A DNA stretch of 34,561 nucleotides from a virus. Location of the stretch: positions 1 through 34,561 of the IMG/VR virus record IMGVR_UViG_3300042294_005224. One strand, 5' to 3'. Of this stretch, positions 14,013 to 23,394 are shown in pieces. Within the stretch, counting starts at the first letter, position 1, and each line of letters starts with the position of its first letter. The notes under the pieces are model-generated. The model had not been told where the DNA came from and did no database searches. It was given only the letters and a program-made list of their open reading frames with translations. The translations under genes were made by a program, and so were the position numbers.

Positions 14013-15451
14013 TATAACAATTCGTGGTTTAAAACTCTATCTTTAACTTTATTAACATTTATCAATTCATATTTTTCTCTTGGTTTCCAAGTAGAAAACA
14101 ATTCATCAAAAGCTTCTATTACTCTTTTACCTTGAATTTCACCAGTAAACCCAGCTTCATTTCCTATAGCCCATTCTCTTCCTTTTAATCCTCTTTCTAT
14201 ACGTTCTGTTTTTGGTATTTGGTACAGTTCTTTAATTTTAACAGCTGCATCTTCTGCTTTACAAACATCATCCCAAATATAAGGTGTTTGGGGAGAACCT
14301 TGTAGTACTCTTGTAGATGGAAATACGGGAAATGCCCACTCACCATGTTTTGTATATGTTTTTTTATGGTTCGAAGGAACTTTTTCACTAGGAGTAAACC
14401 AATTTCCATCTTCATCTTCAAATCTCATTTGATCTTGCATTCCACCAGTTACGTTAGCGATGATAGGATTACCTGCTAAAATGGCTTCTGTAATACTTAA
14501 TCCCCAACCTTCATTAGATGTTAATAAAATTTGAGCATCTGAACTATTATAAAGTAGATTCATTTGTTCTGGAGTAAGCTGAGTGATTAAGTCAGTAAAT
14601 ATAATATTATATTTTTCATCGTTAGCAAATAACTCAATAACAGCATCTAAATCAGTACCATGTTCATTAACATGTTCTGAATGTAGAACCAAAGCACATT
14701 TTTTAGCTTCTTCAATAGATAAAGAATCTATAAAATACTTGTAAGCTAAAATAGTATCTGAGATACGTTTTCTTTGTATGTTTCTTGAATTAAATAATAA
14801 TACAAAGTCATATTCTTTACCTTTAAACAAATGTTTTTGAAATTCTTTTAAATTAGGATCATTTTTATCCATTGGTCTAAAAATTTCATGATTTAATCCA
14901 TGAGGAACATATTTAATAATTTTACTATTAGCTTTGTTACCCAATACTAACTCATTAATATTGACTGTTTGCTTTGAAATCCCCATTAATAAATCACAAG
15001 CTTCATAATATGGTTTATTATATAAAGGTGCAGGATAATTATCCCAAATATTTAAATAAGTAATAGGAATATGTTTACGAATTTCATTTTCCATTTGGAA
15101 TAACCAAATAAAATAACGTGGATCGGTAATCAATAAAATAGCATCTATTTGTTCAGCTTTAATTAGATAACGAATTAAATCTTGATTTCCATACCCATCA
15201 ACAGGGTACAACGTAACTGAGGAATCTTTTAATCCTGTTATGTCATTTGTTGATTGAGACAGATCTAAACGTTTTCCATTTTCAGGATGTTTAATTGATC
15301 CACCAACGTTTACCCAATTAAAATGTTGGGCCGTATGTAGAATTATTTCTCTACCTACACCAGCAACACCAGAGGGAACTCTAATGTCGTCTGTGATTAG
15401 CATAATTTTCTTCCTCTTTTCAGGAGGAAGATAAGCAAAACTTGAATTCAT
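14009..15451 (-). CDS. GT4-type glycosyltransferase (GT-B fold)
   Basis: 480 aa. IMLITDDIRVPSGVAGVGRE (16-35) is the N-terminal Rossmann strand and glycine loop, VPHGLNHEIFRP (182-193) is the domain linker typical of GT4 enzymes, and NEGWGLSITEAILAG (313-327) is the E-x7-E donor-binding motif. It is only distantly similar to the neighbouring 432-aa GT4, so it is not a recent duplicate. Cytoplasmic. Its start follows the ribbon-helix-helix gene by 8 nt, so that small regulator may be the first gene of this transcript. Confidence 0.88.
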   Translation of the reverse strand: MNSSFAYLPPEKRKKIMLITDDIRVPSGVAGVGREIILHTAQHFNWVNVGGSIKHPENGKRLDLSQSTNDITGLKDSSVTLYPVDGYGNQDLIRYLIKAEQIDAILLITDPRYFIWLFQMENEIRKHIPITYLNIWDNYPAPLYNKPYYEACDLLMGISKQTVNINELVLGNKANSKIIKYVPHGLNHEIFRPMDKNDPNLKEFQKHLFKGKEYDFVLLFNSRNIQRKRISDTILAYKYFIDSLSIEEAKKCALVLHSEHVNEHGTDLDAVIELFANDEKYNIIFTDLITQLTPEQMNLLYNSSDAQILLTSNEGWGLSITEAILAGNPIIANVTGGMQDQMRFEDEDGNWFTPSEKVPSNHKKTYTKHGEWAFPVFPSTRVLQGSPQTPYIWDDVCKAEDAAVKIKELYQIPKTERIERGLKGREWAIGNEAGFTGEIQGKRVIEAFDELFSTWKPREKYELINVNKVKDRVLNHELLY

Positions 15452-15459
15452 ATTCTTTT

Positions 15460-15654
15460 TTAGTCGTTAATTTCTAAATTGTTGTGTGAGTGTACTTTTT
15501 TACGAAAATCTTCATCTGTAAGATACAAATGAATAGTACGATCAGCAAGTTTTTGTAAAGAAAATTTGTATTTAACACAAGCAATCTTAAAATTTTCAAA
15601 TAATTCACTCTGTACTTTTACAGAGGTTAATGTCATATCCTTTTTATTTGTCAT
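15460..15654 (-). CDS. Ribbon-helix-helix-like small protein, possible regulator
   Basis: 64 aa. MTLTSVKVQSELFENFKIAC, then SLQKLADRTIHLYL, fits the Arc/CopG/MetJ ribbon-helix-helix plan: a strand (TSVKV) followed by two helices with a polar turn. Such dimers bind operator DNA. It heads the glycosyltransferase run and could control it, but an independent role is equally possible. The 47 nt upstream have a TATTTATA-like stretch (15674-15686 region) but no TTTGG promoter. Confidence 0.6.
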   Translation of the reverse strand: MTNKKDMTLTSVKVQSELFENFKIACVKYKFSLQKLADRTIHLYLTDEDFRKKVHSHNNLEIND

Positions 15655-15701
15655 AGCTTTTATTTTATTGTCGTATATAAATATATTAGGATTCTTTAAA
15701 A

Positions 15702-16694
15702 TTATAGTTTTATCACAGAAGAATGTTCAGTTATCCACTTTTTATCTTCTTCGTTAGTTAAATCTATTTCTTTTATAAAAACATTATTTTTATATATTTT
15801 TATATTTTCTATATTTTCAAAATCTAAAGGAAACCAAAGATAATAGGGGTGAGTACATGATATATTTATGTATTGATTTTTATTAATTATAATTTCAAAA
15901 TGATTTGTACTTTTATCTTCATTATGGTTGTTATGAAAAAAGTAATATTTGTTTTCAAAAAAATGAATAGTTGTGTTTTCACCTTGTCCCTTTCCTAAAG
16001 TACTTAAATTTACTTCAAAGGAAGTTTTAAAATCTTTTTCATCTTCTAATTCAATTAAATGATAATTAGTTTTACTCCAAACATTATCAAAAACCATTCT
16101 TTCAAAAACGGGTAATTTTTCTAATTGAAAATAATTTTTATATTGGTTTTTTAATTCTTGGGGGGAAAAAGTAAGTAAATTAAAAGGTATATTTTTTACA
16201 TTAACACTTTGGATATCAAAAACACAGTTTAAAATACCTTCAGAATAACATCGAGGAAAAGAATAAAGTACAGCATCTTTTTCTTTTAATATTTCACTAT
16301 TTATGTCCCACATTTTTCTATTTTTTACAATATTATCGTGTAATATCATATGAACTATTTCTTCACCCATTGATTTTAAATAAGCTAAACCACCTAAATA
16401 TGATCTGAATATAGGGAGCATATGAGTTGCTACAGCAAAATAATCTTTAAAAAATATCTTATATTCACCAACAGTACAAAAATAAAAATATTTTATTTCA
16501 GGATCATATAGTAATTCATTTTCTTTATCATATACATAATAATCACATCTGTCTACTATGTCAGAAGGAGTAGAAGTATGGGTTACTAAACATATTCTAT
16601 AATTTAAATCTTTTAAAGATTTAATTAATTCTCGGAGGTTATCTTGGGTTGGTGTATTTGGAGTATAGGCTGATATTAACACTATTTCTTTCAT
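15702..16694 (-). CDS. Putative glycosyltransferase-like protein
   Basis: 330 aa. The N-terminal half (EIVLISAYTPNTPTQDNL, then YRICLVTHTSTPSDI, DYYVYDKENELLYDP) resembles a GT-A-like family in phages and bacteria in which a small Rossmann strand is followed by a 'DYFIYD.EN.L' motif. The second half is strand-rich with many Asn and aromatic residues (YYFFHNNHNEDKSTNHFEI) and may be a carbohydrate- or protein-binding domain. No catalytic residue can be named. It overlaps the nuclease gene by 4 nt and is followed by a 47-nt gap before the ribbon-helix-helix gene. Confidence 0.5.
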   Translation of the reverse strand: MKEIVLISAYTPNTPTQDNLRELIKSLKDLNYRICLVTHTSTPSDIVDRCDYYVYDKENELLYDPEIKYFYFCTVGEYKIFFKDYFAVATHMLPIFRSYLGGLAYLKSMGEEIVHMILHDNIVKNRKMWDINSEILKEKDAVLYSFPRCYSEGILNCVFDIQSVNVKNIPFNLLTFSPQELKNQYKNYFQLEKLPVFERMVFDNVWSKTNYHLIELEDEKDFKTSFEVNLSTLGKGQGENTTIHFFENKYYFFHNNHNEDKSTNHFEIIINKNQYINISCTHPYYLWFPLDFENIENIKIYKNNVFIKEIDLTNEEDKKWITEHSSVIKL

Positions 16695-17641
16695 ATACTT
16701 TTATCACATAATTCTTTTTTATCTTTAAAGGGACAAAACATACAATTGAATTTTGAAGGATTGGGTTCAAAGGTTTTTGTTTTATATGAACCATCATGAT
16801 TAAACACCTCTTCTATAAATGAATTAATTGTGTTTGTTGCTTTGTTTATTTTAACTTTACCACTTGCTGGTCTAAATTCTTGTATTCTGGAAATTGGGAA
16901 GGGGGATTCTTCCCATATTTTTCTTTTAACAATAAAAAATTCTACTTCAATATTATCTTCAGGAACTCCAAATTGTTGGCTGTAGTATTTTTTATATAGA
17001 ACTAATTGGAGTTGTTTTGTTTCATCTTTTTTAGTTTTATCGTCCCATCCACTTTTAGATGTTTTGATATCTAAAATTTTAAAAGTGTTAGTTGCTTCAT
17101 GATACAAAACAACATCCAAGTAGCCCTTATATAAAACAGTTCTAAATTCAGGATGTGGGTTCAATAAAATAGGAACCTCACAACCAACCAAATACCAACC
17201 TCGCTTACCAAAATAACCACCTCGTTTTTTCTTAACAAAATTTAAAATTGCTAATCCGTCTTCATAAAATTCTTTCATTTCAACAGGATTAGAAAAATGT
17301 ACTTTTTTGTTTAATTTATAGTCTTTTTGATAAGTTTCTCTAAAACGTTCTTCAAAATATTCTTCTAAATCAATTCGGTCAGCGGCAGCACCACTTTCAT
17401 TATATATAGTTGTTATATAGTGTTGTAATGCCTCATGTAAAGCAGTTCCGAATGTCATATGAATAGAGGATTCAGATGTATAATATCCGTCTCTATATTG
17501 TAAACTCCACTTATGTGGACAATTCAAAAACATAGACACTTGGCTATAAGAAATTTGTTTTTCTACAGCGTAGTTAATTTCTTTAAGAGTATGTTTTTGA
17601 ATTTGTTTTACTATTGCAGGTATTTTTTTCTTTTTAGTCAA
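16691..17641 (-). CDS. PD-(D/E)XK nuclease, Cas4/RecB-like with cysteine cluster
   Basis: 316 aa. Motifs of the RecB/Cas4 branch in order: YSQVSMFLNCPHKW with Cys41, GTALHEAL (65-72), Asp176 in GYLDVVL, ILDIKTSKSGW (189-199) as the (D/E)xK motif, and KQLQLVLYKKYY (209-220) as the Q-x-x-x-Y motif. Near the C-terminus C300xxC303 and C312, together with Cys41, give the four-cysteine pattern that holds an iron-sulphur cluster in Cas4 and AddB. It is probably a DNA exonuclease or a nuclease for recombination or host DNA breakdown. No CRISPR array or cas1/cas2 is present in the window. It lies between glycan genes without being related to them. Confidence 0.85.
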   Translation of the reverse strand: MTKKKKIPAIVKQIQKHTLKEINYAVEKQISYSQVSMFLNCPHKWSLQYRDGYYTSESSIHMTFGTALHEALQHYITTIYNESGAAADRIDLEEYFEERFRETYQKDYKLNKKVHFSNPVEMKEFYEDGLAILNFVKKKRGGYFGKRGWYLVGCEVPILLNPHPEFRTVLYKGYLDVVLYHEATNTFKILDIKTSKSGWDDKTKKDETKQLQLVLYKKYYSQQFGVPEDNIEVEFFIVKRKIWEESPFPISRIQEFRPASGKVKINKATNTINSFIEEVFNHDGSYKTKTFEPNPSKFNCMFCPFKDKKELCDKSI

Positions 17642-17666
17642 AACTTATATCCAAATGGATTTTACA

Positions 17667-18266
17667 TTACTTTCTTTTTAAGATAGTTACTCCTTGATTA
17701 TTAGCAAATTTTTCATACACATACCAATTTTTATTTAAATGTAAAAACTCTTCAATTGCTGGCCAAATACCTTGGGTTCCATCCATATCGTTAAAATCAT
17801 AATATTGGGTATCATGAAAACCAATATATTTTTTAACTTTATCAGCGTGACGAATTAATTCATATTTTACTTGATTGTATGAGTGCCATGTATCTAAAAA
17901 TAAAAAATCACATTCTTCAATTTCATTTTCAAGAGTATTTTCTTGTCTAAATTCAAAATTAATATCCCATTGTCTAGCTCCAAGATAAACTTCATTTAAA
18001 TTAGCACCATGCATTTCAGGATGGTCAATATCTATACTAATAAGTTTTTTATTAAATGGTCTATTTGACCAATCATTTCTAGCTGGGTCTGATAATCCCA
18101 TTAAAAATCCCCAAGTACCTACAATCCATCTTGTTCCTAGTTCAACAATGGTATCACATTCTCTAGCATAACGTCTAAATGTTGGGAGATGTTCATTTAT
18201 GTCTGAGGGGGAATTGCATAAATAATGATATTTTTCGTCAATAGTTCTTCTATTCCAGGGTTCCAT
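17667..18266 (-). CDS. SAM-dependent methyltransferase, CmcI/Methyltransf_24-like
   Basis: 199 aa. TIVELGTRWIVGTWGFLMG (39-57) is the SAM-binding loop, SIDIDHP (77-83) the acidic strand that contacts ribose, FLFLDTWHSYNQVKYEL (121-137) motif IV, and GFHDT (149-153) follows. This set is typical of the cephalosporin hydroxylase (CmcI) and Methyltransf_24 group, common in sugar-modification loci, where Asp and His of motif IV bind a metal and the acceptor oxygen. It is the first modification gene after the gp62-like region, so an O-methylated sugar is a likely product; the acceptor is unknown. Confidence 0.82.
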   Translation of the reverse strand: MEPWNRRTIDEKYHYLCNSPSDINEHLPTFRRYARECDTIVELGTRWIVGTWGFLMGLSDPARNDWSNRPFNKKLISIDIDHPEMHGANLNEVYLGARQWDINFEFRQENTLENEIEECDFLFLDTWHSYNQVKYELIRHADKVKKYIGFHDTQYYDFNDMDGTQGIWPAIEEFLHLNKNWYVYEKFANNQGVTILKRK

Positions 18267-18269
18267 AAT

Positions 18270-18524
18270 TTATTTTTTACCTTTAAGCATTTGAATTGTT
18301 TTTTCTAAATACAGAGCTAAATCCATTGCTTCTTCTTTAGCATGTTGTAAATAATCCAATACTGACAAGTCCGTTCTATCTAGGGTATTATTATATTTTT
18401 CTTTACCCATTTGAGCTCTTTTAATATGCTCATCAATAACTGAATCTACAACTGAATCTGTTGATAATATTGTACGGGATTTTACATCATGTCTGATCCC
18501 ATAAATTTCACTGTTTTTTGTCAT
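18270..18524 (-). CDS. MazG-like small phage protein
   Basis: 84 aa. The KEKYNNTLDRTDLSVLDYL then HAKEEAMDLALYLEKTI pattern (42-77) corresponds to a family found in many phages and grouped, as I recall, with all-alpha NTP pyrophosphohydrolases: the EExxD helix would bind Mg. The family is usually longer, so a free-standing helical pair or an NTP-cleaning enzyme are both possible. It ends 3 nt before the methyltransferase gene and starts 3 nt after the 67-aa gene. Confidence 0.65.
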   Translation of the reverse strand: MTKNSEIYGIRHDVKSRTILSTDSVVDSVIDEHIKRAQMGKEKYNNTLDRTDLSVLDYLQHAKEEAMDLALYLEKTIQMLKGKK

Positions 18525-18527
18525 AAC

Positions 18528-18731
18528 TTATATTGGAAAATATTTGTCGATAATATCTAATTGATCTTGATACTCGGCTACAATTTTAAGTTCTTGTTCA
18601 ATTGCTTCTAGAATATCAGGATGTTCTCCAACCCCAACGGGGTTATTAAGATAAACTTCGATGTTTGCTAAATGTTTGTCAATATGACCTTGAGCATGTG
18701 ATTTAACTGCTGCTAAAATTTTATTTCTCAT
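18528..18731 (-). CDS. Small conserved phage protein (67 aa)
   Basis: 67 aa, all-helical composition, with the stretch NIEVYLNNPVGVGEHPDILE (23-42), which resembles small proteins in many T4-like phages and cyanophages. No known function. It overlaps the gp62-like gene by 4 nt (ATGA) and so is made with the clamp loader. Confidence 0.68.
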   Translation of the reverse strand: MRNKILAAVKSHAQGHIDKHLANIEVYLNNPVGVGEHPDILEAIEQELKIVAEYQDQLDIIDKYFPI

Positions 18732-19147
18732 TGTACTTCTTTTAATAACTTTTTAATTTCTTTATCGTCAATACCTGCTCTTTCAAGAATCATTTCTATT
18801 CCTTCTTTTTTAAGAATGTAAATATAATCTTCTGCTTCTCCCAGTGAAATAGTATAATGGTCAGCAATGTGATGTAATAATTTTTCACTTGGTTTTTTAC
18901 GTGAACCTTTCACGTACTTGAGGAAGACATTCTTTTTAGGTAACATATAGCAGTAGTATTTATAAGTTTTTTCTTTCTCAGGATAGGGGATTCTTTGGCC
19001 GTAATTTGCAACCTCAGTGTATCCTTCATACATACTAACAAACCTATGAACCATGTAAGAATTGAACGATTCTTGTTGATCTTCTGTAAAAGACGACCAA
19101 GGTTTTTTAGTTGTTGTTATTTCTTTTAACCAATCAAATATTGTCAT
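18728..19147 (-). CDS. Clamp-loader small subunit, gp62-like
   Basis: 139 aa from the preferred start. The sequence FDWLKEITTTKKPWSSFTED and then SFNSYMVHRFVSMYEGYTE is characteristic of T4 gp62, which joins four gp44 ATPases to form the loader that opens and closes the sliding clamp. T4 gp62 is about 187 aa, so this is shorter. I choose ATG 19147 because it gives the family-like N-terminus MTIFDW and leaves a 14-nt overlap with the upstream gene; a longer start at 19186 would only extend into that gene. It sits in the expected position after gp44, separated by two small genes. Confidence 0.8.
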   Translation of the reverse strand: MTIFDWLKEITTTKKPWSSFTEDQQESFNSYMVHRFVSMYEGYTEVANYGQRIPYPEKEKTYKYYCYMLPKKNVFLKYVKGSRKKPSEKLLHHIADHYTISLGEAEDYIYILKKEGIEMILERAGIDDKEIKKLLKEVQ

Positions 19148-19382
19148 CTTGGAACATTTCCTTAAGTTCCTTAGGAAGCAAATCAACTAACACCTTTCCA
19201 GTTTTTACATCATAAAAACAAGGTACAGGAATGATTCCATCTTCTTGAGTTCCAGTTACAAAACGAGATACTTTACGAAGGATAACACCTTCAGCAAATA
19301 CTTGATTTCCGTCCTCTGACACAACAGGTTGAGTGTTTTTAATGTCAATGTTAATGTTTAATTGTTGTTTATTATTGTTCAT
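19134..19382 (-). CDS. Hypothetical protein, possibly a zinc ribbon that lost its cysteines
   Basis: 82 aa. The core FAEGVILRKVSRFVTGTQED, then GIIPVPCFYDVKTGKVLVDLLP, resembles, as far as I recall, a phage protein in which two CxxC pairs flank this core. In the present protein the positions read VVSEDGNQVF and CFYDVKTGKV, so only one cysteine remains and zinc binding seems lost. No function known. It lies between gp44-like and gp62-like genes, close to the clamp loader, and overlaps both neighbours (10 and 14 nt). Confidence 0.65.
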   Translation of the reverse strand: MNNNKQQLNINIDIKNTQPVVSEDGNQVFAEGVILRKVSRFVTGTQEDGIIPVPCFYDVKTGKVLVDLLPKELKEMFQDDNI

Positions 19383-19569
19383 TTTCTTTGTGTTTTTTCC
19401 ATTCTAAATAAAATCCAGCAGCTACTAGTAAATTCATACCAAATGAAGCTACTATTTCTTTTATATCTTCATACACGTTCATAGTTAAATGAACATGACC
19501 TACCATCCAAAAGGGAATAGATAAATTACTAGCTATCCACATTATGAAAAATAGGATAAATTTTTTCAT
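19372..19569 (-). CDS. Small membrane protein (65 aa)
   Basis: 65 aa with two hydrophobic segments: residues ~3-22 (KFILFFIMWIASNLSIPFWM) and ~42-55 (SFGMNLLVAAGFYL), joined by a short polar loop with two His. Topology with both ends inside is plausible (KK at the start, EWKKHKENEQ at the end). No family recognised. Possible roles include a small holin-like or inhibitory membrane peptide, but the context is replication genes rather than lysis. It overlaps gp44 by 4 nt. Confidence 0.65.
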   Translation of the reverse strand: MKKFILFFIMWIASNLSIPFWMVGHVHLTMNVYEDIKEIVASFGMNLLVAAGFYLEWKKHKENEQ

Positions 19570-20501
19570 ATAACTCTTTTACTTAAAATTAATGACAAAA
19601 TCCTAGATATCAAAGCCATTGTGTTAATTTCTTTATCAATTCTAAAATTAGAGTGATACTGGTATTCTTCAATATAAATTACTACCTCACCTACACTTAA
19701 TGGAGCATATTTTTCTACATTATCGTATAGGAATCTAAATAAATCCTCAAAATCACTTACACCAGCATCAGCAATTATTTGTCTAATGTTATTAAATGAT
19801 TTTTGACTTGGTTTGCACAACTCATTGAGAAGTTGATTTTTATAGTTACTAGACACTAATATAGTTTTATCGACAACTATCTGTCCGTCATTAGCACCCA
19901 TTTGTAGGGTATTAAGTATCTTACGAACATCAGGATAAAACTGATTAACTACTAGTTTTAGATCCTCTAATTCGATTTCTGTTTCCTCTTGTTTTAAGAT
20001 ATTGAAAACATGTTTAGCAATATCATTTTTAGAGGGAGGTACAATTTTAAGTACCTGACAACGTGATTGGAGAGGGTCAATAATACGTTCAACAAAATTA
20101 CAAGTTAAAATAAATCTTGTAGTACGAGAATAAGTCTCAATTACATTCCTAAGAGCTGCTTGACCCTGGATTGTAATAAAATCGGCTTCATCTAAAATAA
20201 CTACTTTAAGTGGTTTAAATGAGGCCGCAGAAGCAAAACCAGATACTTTATCTCTAATTGTGTCAATACCTCTTTCATCACTTGCGTTAATATAAAGATA
20301 ATCACAATCTAAATTATTAACAATAAGTTTTGCTAAAGTGGTTTTACCAGTACCAGCAGGTCCATAAAACAAAAAGTTTTGAATATCATTTTGATCTAAA
20401 TACTTTTGAACTGTTTGTTTGATATTTTCATTACCAACATAATTAGCTAAAGTATTAGAGCGATATTTTTCAACCCAAAGTGTATGTTGTTTAATACTCA
20501 T
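19566..20501 (-). CDS. Clamp-loader large subunit, gp44-like AAA+ ATPase
   Basis: 311 aa, close to T4 gp44 (319 aa). AAA+ signatures in order: LWVEKYRSNTLANYVGN at 8-24, Walker A GPAGTGKT (47-54), Walker B VVILDEAD (100-107), sensor 1 in ILTCNFVERI (131-140), and the clamp-loader SRC motif (146-148). With gp62 it hydrolyses ATP to place the sliding clamp on primer ends. Same family as eukaryotic RFC small subunits. It overlaps the next gene by 4 nt and the previous one by 11 nt. Confidence 0.92.
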   Translation of the reverse strand: MSIKQHTLWVEKYRSNTLANYVGNENIKQTVQKYLDQNDIQNFLFYGPAGTGKTTLAKLIVNNLDCDYLYINASDERGIDTIRDKVSGFASAASFKPLKVVILDEADFITIQGQAALRNVIETYSRTTRFILTCNFVERIIDPLQSRCQVLKIVPPSKNDIAKHVFNILKQEETEIELEDLKLVVNQFYPDVRKILNTLQMGANDGQIVVDKTILVSSNYKNQLLNELCKPSQKSFNNIRQIIADAGVSDFEDLFRFLYDNVEKYAPLSVGEVVIYIEEYQYHSNFRIDKEINTMALISRILSLILSKRVI

Positions 20502-20760
20502 AATTTCCGTAAATAGAATATTGTTTAGGTTCTGGTTCTTTAACTTCTATTTCTTCTGAGTAAATAGCATATAATTTACCTTGAGCCAAATCTAAACGAA
20601 ATGCTTTAGGTTTAGATGTTGCTACTTGAAACCATGCTTCTAAGGCATCAGTTAATGTTTTTTGTGTATTAACAACACCTTCCATGTTCCACTGATCACC
20701 AGGTGGAACACGTCGTCCTATTTCGACTAATTGTTCTTGGATTGCTATTGTTTTGTTCAT
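20491..20760 (-). CDS. Hypothetical protein between GroEL and clamp loader (89 aa)
   Basis: 89 aa. A helical N-terminus (IQEQLVEIGRRVPPGDQWNM) is followed by a strand-rich segment (AFRLDLAQGKLYAIYSEEI) and a Pro/Glu-Tyr tail. No family recognised. It overlaps the gp44-like gene by 11 nt and the next upstream gene by 4 nt, so it is co-translated with the replication genes. No membrane segment, no cysteine. Confidence 0.62.
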   Translation of the reverse strand: MNKTIAIQEQLVEIGRRVPPGDQWNMEGVVNTQKTLTDALEAWFQVATSKPKAFRLDLAQGKLYAIYSEEIEVKEPEPKQYSIYGNYEY

Positions 20761-20945
20761 AACTTAATTTGTTCAATCAGGTAAGGCAGTAGGTCTTCAT
20801 ATCTCCAATTTACTGTTACGTAATCGGATTTCATCAAACCAACATACAAATAGTTAGTTCCCGGTACAAAATAGAACTCTTTGATTCGATAATTAACTTC
20901 TTTAATTTGAATCGATTTACCTATAAGACCTACTGCGTCCTGCAT
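20757..20945 (-). CDS. Small hypothetical protein (62 aa)
   Basis: 62 aa, probably one small beta domain (IGKSIQIKEVNYRIKEFYFV, then NYLYVGLMKSDYVTV). No family recognised. It begins 10 nt after the groEL stop and overlaps the 89-aa gene by 4 nt, so it links the chaperonin operon to the clamp-loader genes on one transcript. Confidence 0.6.
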   Translation of the reverse strand: MQDAVGLIGKSIQIKEVNYRIKEFYFVPGTNYLYVGLMKSDYVTVNWRYEDLLPYLIEQIKL

Positions 20946-20955
20946 AATCGTTAAT

Positions 20956-22873
<1,918 letters not shown>

Positions 22874-22874
22874 A

Positions 22875-23168
22875 TTAAATACTAATTTTTGATGAGAATG
22901 AATCAAGAGTACTGTTATACTCTTCAATGTAAGTTTTTAGTGAATCATAAGATTTACTGTTAGTTTTGTCTTTAGCAATTGATTTTAAAGCAGCAGATAA
23001 ATTACTGTAATGTCCAATAATTTTAGTGTATTCTTTACCCGAATCAGTGTAACGGGCATCAGGAATAACTCTAACATTAACTGTCATACAATTATCATCC
23101 ATTGAGATAAAATAAGGTTCCATTGCTGGATCTGTAATAAAACGTGTGTATTCTTTTTCAGTACTCAT
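22875..23168 (-). CDS. Hypothetical protein, first gene of the chaperonin operon (97 aa)
   Basis: 97 aa. EYTRFITDPAMEPYFISMDD and GHYSNLSAALKSIAKDK resemble, from memory, small proteins found in several phages and Bacteroidetes with the order 'ITDP.M.PY.I..D' and 'GHYS', function unknown. It is the first gene after the promoter at 23175-23204 and ends 1 nt before groES, so it is part of the same mRNA. The ATG lies only 6 nt after the promoter's TATATT box, so the message would be nearly leaderless. Confidence 0.68.
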   Translation of the reverse strand: MSTEKEYTRFITDPAMEPYFISMDDNCMTVNVRVIPDARYTDSGKEYTKIIGHYSNLSAALKSIAKDKTNSKSYDSLKTYIEEYNSTLDSFSSKISI

Positions 23169-23174
23169 AGCGGT

Positions 23175-23204
23175 AATATACGAAATATTTTTTAATTTTC
23201 CAAA
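23175..23204 (-). promoter_or_regulatory. Promoter, TTTGG-N19-TATATT class (chaperonin operon)
   Basis: On the minus strand TTTGG (23200-23204) is followed after 19 nt by TATATT (23175-23180), inside TTCGTATATT, identical to the SWIM-gene promoter box. It overlaps the end of the 65-aa gene at 23192-23389. Downstream lie the 97-aa gene, groES, groEL and on to the clamp-loader genes. ATG begins 6 nt after the box. Confidence 0.78.
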
Positions 23205-23389
23205 TTTTCTTCAATAACTTGTGCTTCTTCTACTATTCTAACGAACCAATATAACCCATCTTTTCTAAAAACATGGCTGCACTGATGTTTAATTTTCATT
23301 TTTTCAACATCAATAGATTTAGTTTCAGGTTCCTGATGAAGAACCTGGTACATAACATCGTCATTTGTTTTTATAAGATGCATTTTCAT
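23192..23389 (-). CDS. Small hypothetical protein (65 aa)
   Basis: 65 aa, beginning MKMHLIKTNDDVMYQVLHQE, with a possible strand-rich fold and one cysteine. No family recognised. It lies between hsp20 and the chaperonin operon. Directly upstream of its ATG is a copy (23395-23412) of a 17-18-nt sequence whose inverse lies at 23886-23902 before hsp20. Its coding end covers the -33 box of the chaperonin promoter. Confidence 0.6.
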   Translation of the reverse strand: MKMHLIKTNDDVMYQVLHQEPETKSIDVEKMKIKHQCSHVFRKDGLYWFVRIVEEAQVIEENLEN

Positions 23390-23394
23390 AACCT

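Noticed and set aside
16691-17641. A CRISPR-Cas system implied by the Cas4-like nuclease
   Set aside because: No repeat-spacer array and no other cas gene can be seen in the window.
6699-18266. The island as part of a bacterial O-antigen locus
   Set aside because: T4-like replication genes flank it, gene overlaps continue unbroken, and no flippase, polymerase or NDP-sugar gene is present.
19148-19186. Longer start of the gp62-like gene
   Set aside because: The extension is in the upstream gene and adds residues with no resemblance to gp62.
22874-22927. Longer GroES start
   Set aside because: The 18 extra residues lie in the upstream gene; the family N-terminus starts at 22873.
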